NCBI RefSeq assembly: GCF_004346265.1
Contig: NZ_SMAP01000013.1
Span: forward strand, 1 to 40,547
Direction of reading: 5' to 3'
Length of the DNA stretch: 40,547 nucleotides
DNA from: Thermomonas haemolytica
Lineage (GTDB): Bacteria; Pseudomonadota; Gammaproteobacteria; Xanthomonadales; Xanthomonadaceae
A program made the translations under genes and the position numbers. The notes beneath the pieces were generated by a model. The model made no database searches and was not told the origin of the DNA. It saw nothing but the letters and a program-made list of their open reading frames with translations. This document shows, piece by piece, positions 34,419 to 40,547 of this stretch (positions within the stretch are counted from its first letter, which is position 1; every line of letters starts with the position of its first letter).

Positions 34419-35204
34419 TCACATGTGCTTGAACAGGGCCATGAACGGCTGGCTGACCGTGAGCGTCTCCGTGCGCTGCTTCAGTCGCACGCTGCCGCGC
34501 CCGCTGTCGTCGCGGACGATGCCGGCAATGGCCTTGAGGTTGACGATGGTGGAGCGGTGGATCTGCTTGAACGTGCGCGGGTCCAGGCGCGGCAGCAGCT
34601 CGCGTAGCGAACTGCGCAGCAGCGCCTCGCCGTCGGCGGTGACCACCGTGGTGTACTTCTGGTCGGCCTGGAAATACAGCACGTCGTCCACCAGCACCAG
34701 GCGGGTCTCGCGTCCGGCGCTGGCGGTCAGCCAGGTCAGTGGCTCGGGGGCATCGGCCTGCCGCGGCAGTGCGCCCAGCTGGCCCAGCAAGGCGGCCAGG
34801 GTGGCGGCATCGGGCTGGCCGCCTCGCGTTTGCAGGCGTGCGATGGTGGCATCCAGGCGCTCCGGCTTGACCGGCTTGAGCAGGTAGTCGATGGCGCCAC
34901 GCTCGAACGCGTCGATGGCGTACTGGTCGTAGGCGGTGACGAACACGATGCGCGTGCGCGGGCTGGCCTCGGCCGCGATCGCGGCGACTTCCAGCCCGGT
35001 CAGGCCGGGCATGCGGATGTCGAGGAAGGCGACGTCCGGCTGGTGTTCGGCCAGGGCCTCCACCGCGCTGGCGCCGTCCTCGCATTCGGCCAGCACCTGC
35101 AGGCCCGGCCAGGCGCGCTTCAGTTCCGCCACCAGCGCCTGCCGCAGCAGGGCTTCGTCCTCGGCGACGACGCAGGTCGGGGCGTTCGGGGCGGCATCAA
35201 TCAT
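34419..35204 (-). CDS. LytTR-family response regulator
   Basis: 261 residues: receiver domain (about 10-125) with acidic pair Glu15/Asp16, phosphorylation site Asp62 (AFLDIRMPG), Thr90 and Lys110 (YLLKP); then a C-terminal LytTR DNA-binding domain (about 155-261) with VDDVLYFQADQKYTTVV and RTFKQIHRSTIVNL. It resembles AlgR/LytR regulators. It overlaps the sensor kinase gene by 8 bases, so kinase and regulator form one system. The start codon sits in the context GGAGACCGCCATG. The target genes cannot be told from the window; the small lipoprotein behind it is a candidate. Confidence 0.93.
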   Translation of the reverse strand: MIDAAPNAPTCVVAEDEALLRQALVAELKRAWPGLQVLAECEDGASAVEALAEHQPDVAFLDIRMPGLTGLEVAAIAAEASPRTRIVFVTAYDQYAIDAFERGAIDYLLKPVKPERLDATIARLQTRGGQPDAATLAALLGQLGALPRQADAPEPLTWLTASAGRETRLVLVDDVLYFQADQKYTTVVTADGEALLRSSLRELLPRLDPRTFKQIHRSTIVNLKAIAGIVRDDSGRGSVRLKQRTETLTVSQPFMALFKHM

Positions 35205-36456
35205 GGCGGTCTCCGCGGGTGGGCAGCTGCGGCGGTACGGTGATGGTGGCGGCGACGCCGCTGGGGAAATTGGCGATCACCGCCAGGCTGGCCTCGCCGG
35301 CGTAGCGCAGGCGCAACCGCTCGCGCACGTTCTTCAGGCCGATGCCGGTGCCGCTGGTCTGGGTATTGAAGCCCTCGCCGTCGTCGGCCACCGTCACGGC
35401 GACCTTGCCATCGTCGTCGCGGCGCGCGCGCAGCCACACGGTGCCGCCGCCGGTGCGCGGCTCCAGGCCGTGCTTGATCGCGTTCTCCACCAGCGTCTGC
35501 AGCATCATCGCCGGCAGCGGGGTGGCAAGCAGCGCCTGCGGCACGTCCACCTGCACGGCCAGGCGGTCGCCCATGCGGATCTTGAGGATTTCCAGGTAGG
35601 CCAGCGCGCGTTCCAGTTCGATGCCGAGGGTGGACATGTCGTCCTCCGCGCTCGGCAGCGAGCGGCGCAGGTACTGGATGAGGTGGCCCAGCATCGCCTC
35701 GGCGCGCGCGGGATCGCTGCGGGTGAGCAGCTGGGCGCTGGCCAGGGTGTTGTAGAGGAAGTGCGGTTCCACCTGCGCGTGCAGCAGGTGCAGCCGGGCC
35801 TCGGTGAGCTCCTTCTCGGTCGCGGTCTGGGCGGCGCTGGCCTGCTCGCGGCGGCGGCGGTCGCCGATGCGGCGGGTGATGGCGCGCGCGATCGCCTCGG
35901 CGTTCTCGAAGTTGGTGCCGTCGTCCACCAGGAACCAGTCGCTCCACGCTGGGCTCTCCGGCTCGCAGATCAGGGTGACGCGGCCGCTGTCGCCGGCCGG
36001 CGTCACCGTGGCCTGCAGCAGGTTGTGGTCGGGTGCGAACCACAGCAGCGGGTTCCAGCGCCGCAGCGGCGGCTCGCCGTACAGGTGGGGGCGGGCGATC
36101 TTCGCGCGCACCTGCAGGCTGTCGCGCGCCGCACGCACGTCGCCGACGCCCGGAAGTTCGCGCACGGCGGCCTCGACCACGTCGAAGGCCTCGCCGGCTT
36201 CCAGCGGGATTTCGATGATGCGCTTCTGGCGGTTGTCCAGGGTCTCGTTGTCCACCCGCCCGGCCACCAAGCGCACGCGGTGCAGGTGCGAGAACGCGCC
36301 GGCGATCACCAGGCCCATAGTGAAGAAGGTGAACAGAACCGCCGGGAACTCCAGCCGGCCGATCAGCGGCAGGCTGGAATACAGGCCGACCACCAGCATC
36401 ACCGCCAGGCCCCAGGCGATGGTGATGCGCAGCAGGAAGAACAGGCGCTTGAACAT
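35197..36456 (-). CDS. LytS/AlgZ-type sensor histidine kinase
   Basis: 419 residues. Two membrane helices near the N-terminus (about 5-30 and 38-55) and then a long cytoplasmic part: an extra domain of about 130 residues, a short coiled coil, and a His_kinase/HATPase pair. The phosphoacceptor is His232 in VEPHFLYNTLASAQ, the N box is TLVENAIKHGLEP, and the G boxes are DDGEGFN and GTGIGLKNVRERL. With almost no periplasmic loop, it likely senses a signal in the membrane or cytoplasm. It is the first gene of the minus-strand operon; the ATG at 36456 begins the first helix. Confidence 0.92.
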   Translation of the reverse strand: MFKRLFFLLRITIAWGLAVMLVVGLYSSLPLIGRLEFPAVLFTFFTMGLVIAGAFSHLHRVRLVAGRVDNETLDNRQKRIIEIPLEAGEAFDVVEAAVRELPGVGDVRAARDSLQVRAKIARPHLYGEPPLRRWNPLLWFAPDHNLLQATVTPAGDSGRVTLICEPESPAWSDWFLVDDGTNFENAEAIARAITRRIGDRRRREQASAAQTATEKELTEARLHLLHAQVEPHFLYNTLASAQLLTRSDPARAEAMLGHLIQYLRRSLPSAEDDMSTLGIELERALAYLEILKIRMGDRLAVQVDVPQALLATPLPAMMLQTLVENAIKHGLEPRTGGGTVWLRARRDDDGKVAVTVADDGEGFNTQTSGTGIGLKNVRERLRLRYAGEASLAVIANFPSGVAATITVPPQLPTRGDRHD

Positions 36457-36639
36457 GGGCGGTGGGCCGTCGGGAGATGGCCGCGAGCATAGCCGCGCCC
36501 ACCCGGATGGGAAGGTGGCGCGCGACGAACACCGGGTTTGCCGCGATGAAGCCGGCATCGTCCGGCATGACCTCCGGCCCGTGTTCGCCGCGCTCGGTCG
36601 TGGATGATGGGAGCACCCAACGCCCCCCTGGAGTCCGCC

Positions 36640-37422
36640 ATGCGCCGCGTCCCGCCTGCATCGTCCTTCGCCCCGGCCCTGGCGGCGCTGGCCATCGCCC
36701 TGCTGCCTGGCTGTGCCGGCGTTAGCGTCAGCCCGTCGCCTGCTGTCGCGCGGGTGCTGGCCGATCCGGCCCGCAGCGCCGCCGACCGCGAGCGCGACGC
36801 GCGCGACAAGCCGGCCGAGGTGTTGGCGCTGGCCAGGTTCAAGCGCGGCGATACCGTGGCCGACCTGCTGGCCGGCGGCGGCTATTACAGCGAGATCCTG
36901 TCTGGCATCGTCGGCCCGAGCGGCAAGGTGCTGCTGGTCAACAACACCGGCTATGAAGCCTTCGGCAAGAAAGGACTGGCCGAACGCCTTGCCGGCAACC
37001 GCCTGCCCAACGTCGTCCACGTCGTCGGCCCCAGCGACGCGCTGGGCATGGGCGAGAACGTGCTCGACGGCGCGGTGATCGTGATGTCCTACCACGACCT
37101 GTATTGGGTGGACGAAAAGGAAGGCTGGCCGAAGGTCGATGCCGACAAGTTCCTCGACCAGGTAGTGCGTGCGCTCAAGCCCGGCGGCGTGCTGCTGGTG
37201 GTCGATCACAGCGCCAAGGCTGGCACCGGCAGCGCCGACGCGCAGACCCTGCATCGGATCGACGAGCAGTTCGCGATCGCCGATTTCCGCAAGCACGGCC
37301 TGCAGTGGGAGGCGGCGATCCCGGCGCTGCGCAATCCGGAGGATGACCGCAGCAAGAGCGTATTCGACCCCGCCATCCGCGGCAGGACCGACCGCTTCGT
37401 GCACCTCTACCGCAAGCCCTGA
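36640..37422 (+). CDS. Predicted class I SAM methyltransferase, exported lipoprotein-like
   Basis: 260 residues. The N-terminus is a signal-like stretch ending in a lipobox LLPGC (about residue 25), followed by a Rossmann methyltransferase fold: VADLLAGGGYYSEILS for SAM binding, VLLVNN at strand 2, GAVIVMSYHDLYW and LKPGGVLLVVDHS. It resembles the COG4798 group of predicted methyltransferases, whose substrate is unknown. A SAM-dependent enzyme outside the cytoplasm is unexpected because SAM is not known to be available there. The ATG at 36640 follows GGAG (GGAGTCCGCCATG); an in-frame ATG at 36604 lacks this. The end overlaps ligE by 16 bases, convergent. Confidence 0.82.
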   Translation: MRRVPPASSFAPALAALAIALLPGCAGVSVSPSPAVARVLADPARSAADRERDARDKPAEVLALARFKRGDTVADLLAGGGYYSEILSGIVGPSGKVLLVNNTGYEAFGKKGLAERLAGNRLPNVVHVVGPSDALGMGENVLDGAVIVMSYHDLYWVDEKEGWPKVDADKFLDQVVRALKPGGVLLVVDHSAKAGTGSADAQTLHRIDEQFAIADFRKHGLQWEAAIPALRNPEDDRSKSVFDPAIRGRTDRFVHLYRKP

Positions 37423-38303
37423 GCAGGCGCGCCGGCCGGTTCACCGCGCGGCGGCCTCTCGTCGCGGATGCGCAGATAGCGGGCGAAGCGCGGCGTACCC
37501 TTGGCGGTCAGGCCATCGTAGCGGTAGGTCACGATCGTCCCTGGTCGCGGTGGATGCTGGCGATCGGCGTCGGACAGCCCGCTGCCCAGCGCGAAGCGGC
37601 GGCCGTGGGCGTCCTCCACCAGCAGGGCGCCGACCATCCCGGCGTACTTGCCCTGCCCGGGGCGGTAGCCGACTACGCGCGCTTCGGCATCGGCCGCGGG
37701 CTTGTACTTGAGCAGGTCGTCGCTGCGGCCGCCGCGGTAGTAAGCGGACGCGCGGTGTAGCATCAGGCCTTCGCCGCCTGCCGCCACCACGGCGCGCAGC
37801 CGCGCATCGAGTGCGGCGCGATCGGCAACGGGCGTCTGGGCGATCGCGCGCAGGTGCGGTGCCGCAGTCTTCGCCACCAGTGCGCGCAGGCGCGCCGCGC
37901 GCTGGCCGAACACCCCGGGGTCGGCGGGCAGGTCGAACGCCATGAAGCGCACCTGGCGCCAGCCGTCGGCGTCCATCCGCAGCGCGCGCACCAGGTCGCT
38001 GATCTGCTGGAACCGGCCGCGCGCGATCCACAGCTCGCCGTCCATCGGCTGCGACGGCCAGCCGGCGGTGAACCAGCCCGGCGCGTCGATCGCATCGCCG
38101 TTGCGGGTCAGCAGGCGACGGCCATCCCAGCGTGCGCGCACGCCGTCCAGCTTTTCGCTGACCAGCCAGGCCGGGAGGTCGATTCCGTCGTGCATCCGCA
38201 TCGCCAGCATCGGCGCCGGCGACAGACTGTCCGACCACGCCGGGCACGGCGCCAGGCAGGCGGTGGCGATCAGCAGGGCGAGCAGGGCAGGGCGCGGATG
38301 CAT
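37407..38303 (-). CDS. ligE: Periplasmic ATP-dependent DNA ligase (LigE/Lig E type)
   Basis: 298 residues: a signal peptide (to about PAWSDS, residue 25), an adenylation domain with the nucleotidyl lysine Lys51 in EKLDGVRARWDG, motifs MDGELWIARG, FMAFDLP, GGEGLMLHR and LLKYKP, then a small OB-fold domain. This is the minimal Lig E layout, without extra DNA-binding domains. Such ligases seal nicks in extracellular or periplasmic DNA and have been linked to DNA uptake and biofilm; that role is inferred here. The ATG at 38303 has the context GGAGCCCGCCATG. A serine hydrolase gene lies 120 bases upstream on the same strand. Confidence 0.9.
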   Translation of the reverse strand: MHPRPALLALLIATACLAPCPAWSDSLSPAPMLAMRMHDGIDLPAWLVSEKLDGVRARWDGRRLLTRNGDAIDAPGWFTAGWPSQPMDGELWIARGRFQQISDLVRALRMDADGWRQVRFMAFDLPADPGVFGQRAARLRALVAKTAAPHLRAIAQTPVADRAALDARLRAVVAAGGEGLMLHRASAYYRGGRSDDLLKYKPAADAEARVVGYRPGQGKYAGMVGALLVEDAHGRRFALGSGLSDADRQHPPRPGTIVTYRYDGLTAKGTPRFARYLRIRDERPPRGEPAGAPAQGLR

Positions 38304-38423
38304 GGCGGGCTCCGGTGAGGCGGGCGGCCAGCGTCGCGCGGCGTGCGCGCCCTGCCCATCGGCCGTTGTCCCGGTGGTGCATCGGAGTTCGCCGTATCGG
38401 CACGGGTGGCCTGTGGCCGCCGC

Positions 38424-39893
38424 TTACGGCTGCAGCAGCTGCTTCAGGCGCTCCGCACCGTGCGTGTTGGAGGGGTCCAGCACCAGCGACTTGCGGTAAT
38501 TGGAAATTGCCTGCGGCTTGTCGCCGAGCGCCTCGTAGCCTTCGGCCAGGCTGTCGAAGGCGTTCCAGCTCTGCGGCCACTGCTCGGTGTTGTAGCGGAA
38601 CAGGCCGAGAGCCTGCTGTGGCTTGCCCTCGCGCAGCAGGCGATACGCCCAGGTGTTGACGTAATCCTCGGTCAGGTGCAGTTCCGGATGCTTGCGCCTC
38701 ACGTCGGCCACCGTGCGCGAGACATCGCGGCCGCCGCCTGCCTGCAGCGCCTGTTCAAGCGCCTGCAGCGCCGCGGGCTTGCCGAAGATGTCCTCCAGCG
38801 CCTGGTTGGCGAGGTCCTGCATCTCGTTCTGGGTCTCGCCCGGGCGGTTGGCAAGCAGGATGATGCCGTAGCCCATGTCCGGATACAGCTCGATGTAGCT
38901 GGAGCAGCCGAACGTGCTGCCGGAGGTGCGCAGGCGGCGCTTGCCGTCCACGGTCCTACTCAGCGTCCAGTTGTAGCCGACGGCCGACTGCAGCGGGTCG
39001 CCCCAGGCCGGCTGCTGGGTCAGGCGGATGGCCGGGTCGGTCGCTTCCAGTTCCGCGCGGATGAACTTCGCCATGTCGGTGGTGCTGTAGCGCAGGCCAC
39101 CGGCCATCAGGAACGCGCGCGCGTACAGGCGCGGCATGGCCACGTGCCGCTTGTTGTAGCCATCCACCTCATCCGCCGCGCGCGCATTCCCGGTACCGGC
39201 CTGCATCCCCATGGGCTGCTCGATGTAACGGGCCAGCAGGGTTTCATACGGCTCCCCGTAAATCCGTTCGAGGATGCGGCCCAGCAGGTCCGGCGCCAGG
39301 TTGGAGTGCTGCGGCTGGGTGCCGGGCTTGCGCAGCAGTTTGGCGTCCTTCAGGGCTTCGTCCACCTGCGCGGGGGTGGTGCGCTCCATCGCCGCATTCG
39401 CAATGAAGGGCGCCTTGTCGGGGTCGGTATTCGCCGGGAACGGGTTGGGGAGGTTGTCGGGCAGCGCGGAGGTGGTGTCGGCGAGGTCGATGATCCGTAC
39501 CGGCGTGCCCTCCCACTCCAGGTTCGGATACGCGCCCGGCAGGTAGCGGCGGATGTCGGCCTGGGGATCGATCCTGCCCTCCAGCACCGCGTGGGCCAGC
39601 AGCAGCGAGTTGAACAGCTTGCTGATCGAGCCGATCTCGTACACCGAGTGCTCGGTCGGCGGGCTGTCCTTGCCGCGGGTGGTGGTGCCGAAATTGTAGA
39701 AATGGGCCTTGCCGTCCTTCACCACGGCAATCGACATGCCATCGGTGTGCCCGCCCTTGACGAAGGCCTCGCCTAGACGCTGGAAAGTGAGGTCCATGCG
39801 CGTTGCCGGCGGCGACGCCGGGGATGCGTCGGCATGCGGGAGGGCGATGGCCGCACACAGCAGGGCGGCGAACAGGGGCAGGCGGACGGGCAT
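38424..39893 (-). CDS. Serine hydrolase (beta-lactamase/penicillin-binding fold) with C-terminal TPRs
   Basis: 489 residues: signal peptide (to about HADAS, residue 23), a class C beta-lactamase-like domain (about 35-370) and a C-terminal TPR-like tail (about 400-489, with YRLLREGKPQQALGLF and ALGDKPQAISNYRKSL). The active-site SxxK is Ser89-Ile-Ser-Lys92 in EIGSISKLF. The second motif, usually YxN, reads His196-Ser-Asn198 (QHSNLA), and the third, usually with HxG or KTG, reads TSGSTFG. Exported; acts on an unknown ester or amide such as a peptide or cell-wall fragment. Start ATG at 39893 is in the context GGAGACCGCCATG. Confidence 0.88.
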   Translation of the reverse strand: MPVRLPLFAALLCAAIALPHADASPASPPATRMDLTFQRLGEAFVKGGHTDGMSIAVVKDGKAHFYNFGTTTRGKDSPPTEHSVYEIGSISKLFNSLLLAHAVLEGRIDPQADIRRYLPGAYPNLEWEGTPVRIIDLADTTSALPDNLPNPFPANTDPDKAPFIANAAMERTTPAQVDEALKDAKLLRKPGTQPQHSNLAPDLLGRILERIYGEPYETLLARYIEQPMGMQAGTGNARAADEVDGYNKRHVAMPRLYARAFLMAGGLRYSTTDMAKFIRAELEATDPAIRLTQQPAWGDPLQSAVGYNWTLSRTVDGKRRLRTSGSTFGCSSYIELYPDMGYGIILLANRPGETQNEMQDLANQALEDIFGKPAALQALEQALQAGGGRDVSRTVADVRRKHPELHLTEDYVNTWAYRLLREGKPQQALGLFRYNTEQWPQSWNAFDSLAEGYEALGDKPQAISNYRKSLVLDPSNTHGAERLKQLLQP

Positions 39894-39998
39894 GGCGGTC
39901 TCCAGGGGGAAGCGGCAATGCCGCTGGCGGCGGCATCGACGTCCGGATGGGATGCAGGAGCGCCCGGAAGGGTTGCATTGCCCGGTCGAGGCGCCCTC

Positions 39999-40376
39999 TC
40001 AGCCGGCGCCGACGCGTCCGCGCACGACCTGCATGTCGCGCACCGGGCGCACCTCGATGCTGCCGAAGCGTGCCCACGGGAACTGGCGGGCAATCTCCAT
40101 CGCCGCGTCCATCGAGTCGGCCTCGATCAGGTTGAAGCCGGCCAGGAACTCGCGGGTTTCGGCGAAGGGGCCGTCGGTCACCCGTGCCAGCCCGTCGCGC
40201 ACGCGCAGGGTGCGCGCGCTCGCGGGGTCTTCCAGTTGCTGCGAGCCCAGCAGGCAGCCGCTGTCGCGCAGGGCGTCGGCCTTCGCGAAGCAGCCGCGCA
40301 TCAGGCGGTCGAACTCGCCTGCCGGCAATGCGTCGAGCAGCGCGGGATCGATGTGGATCAGGGTCAGGTACTGCAT
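39999..40376 (-). CDS. YciI/DGPF-domain protein
   Basis: 125 residues with the ferredoxin-like YCII-related fold: start MQYLTLIHIDPALL, centre GCLLGSQQLEDP and the typical VTDGPFAETREFLAGFNLIEADSMDAA. Genes of this type are often followed by an ECF sigma factor and are of unknown function; no sigma gene is seen here. GGAGG stands about 7 bases before the ATG at 40376. The probable insertion sequence at the right end begins about 60 bases upstream of its start, so its natural promoter or upstream neighbour may have been separated from it. Confidence 0.88.
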   Translation of the reverse strand: MQYLTLIHIDPALLDALPAGEFDRLMRGCFAKADALRDSGCLLGSQQLEDPASARTLRVRDGLARVTDGPFAETREFLAGFNLIEADSMDAAMEIARQFPWARFGSIEVRPVRDMQVVRGRVGAG

Positions 40377-40438
40377 CGCCGCCTCCGGTCCGGGGTCTGG
40401 CGATCATGCCCGCCGGCCGTGCTCCCGACAAACTGAAT

Positions 40439-40547
40439 GGGTGAAAGTATTTGGTAATTCCTAGCCAAACCGGACCAGATCAACGAGGATTTGGTCATGA
40501 AGCGATGCCCTTCGTGCGAGGGGACAAGGCACTACAAGCTGGCCGAT
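40439..40547 (+). mobile_element. Probable left end of an insertion sequence (partial)
   Basis: From about 40439 (GGGTGAAAGTATTTGG) the base composition drops sharply against the GC-rich surroundings, and a short leader runs to an ATG whose product begins with a zinc-ribbon half. This is what the first 60 bases of a transposon look like. The family could be IS1595-like, judged only by the N-terminal cysteine pair. The element continues beyond the window, so neither the opposite end nor a target duplication can be seen. Confidence 0.5.
40497..40547 (+). CDS. Transposase-like protein, N-terminal fragment
   Basis: Seventeen codons are present: MKRCPSCEGTRHYKLAD. The CxxC followed by T-x-H-Y-K-L is the first half of a zinc ribbon as found at the start of IS1595-type and some other transposases. 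CAACGAGGATTTGGTC before the ATG contains a usable GAGG. The gene runs off the right edge, so the family is not certain. Confidence 0.5.
   Translation, partial: MKRCPSCEGTRHYKLAD

Overview
The window is about 40.5 kb of GC-rich DNA that reads like a gammaproteobacterium of the family Xanthomonadaceae (Lysobacter, Luteimonas, Thermomonas or Pseudoxanthomonas type). The grounds are the gpmI-envC-ctp trio, a PutA without a DNA-binding domain, an aa3 oxidase cluster carrying a DUF2909 gene and alkB, and a large Oar-like TonB-dependent receptor followed by a TPR-sulfotransferase. The genus is inferred, not proven. No tRNA, rRNA, CRISPR array or prophage was seen.

Both ends are insertion sequences. 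Positions 1-93 are the left end of an IS3-family element (start of OrfA on the minus strand), inserted just after the stop of a MAPEG gene. About 40439-40547 is probably the left end of another element whose transposase starts with a zinc ribbon. The two ends may simply be assembly breaks at repeats.

Layout: (1) 98-3032, minus strand: MAPEG protein, M28 peptidase lipoprotein, and an exported protein built of VNGGI repeats. (2) 3139-7413, plus: gpmI, envC, S41 peptidase; then a rhomboid protease on the minus strand (7407-8099). (3) 8288-12967: FadL-type outer-membrane channel and the convergent putA, separated by a strong bidirectional terminator. (4) 13188-21921: cytochrome aa3 oxidase locus with coxB, coxA, a 44-residue protein, cox11, coxC, then a minus-strand DUF2909 gene, surF1, a Sco-like protein, ctaA and cyoE, with alkB joined to cyoE by a 4-base overlap; an Ada-like repair protein follows. 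(5) 22886-26251: a run of five hairpins, fadE, and a divergent TetR regulator with a palindromic site over the fadE -10. (6) 26350-33112: GTP-type PEP carboxykinase, the TonB-dependent receptor, and a TPR-sulfotransferase whose start lies against the receptor terminator. (7) 33133-36456: a 36-bp palindrome and a 67-residue unknown protein, then a minus-strand operon: sensor kinase, LytTR regulator, small lipoprotein, AcpH. (8) 36640-40376: a lipoprotein-like methyltransferase, a periplasmic ATP-dependent DNA ligase (LigE), a serine hydrolase with C-terminal TPRs and a YciI-like protein.

Much of the window is housekeeping: envelope maintenance, terminal respiration with heme A synthesis, proline and fatty-acid oxidation, and gluconeogenesis. 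The less explained parts are the palindrome-controlled small gene (33133-33382), the receptor/sulfotransferase pair, the hairpin run at 22886-23031, the Sco-like protein with a Cx7C pair, and the group of exported enzymes at 36640-39893.
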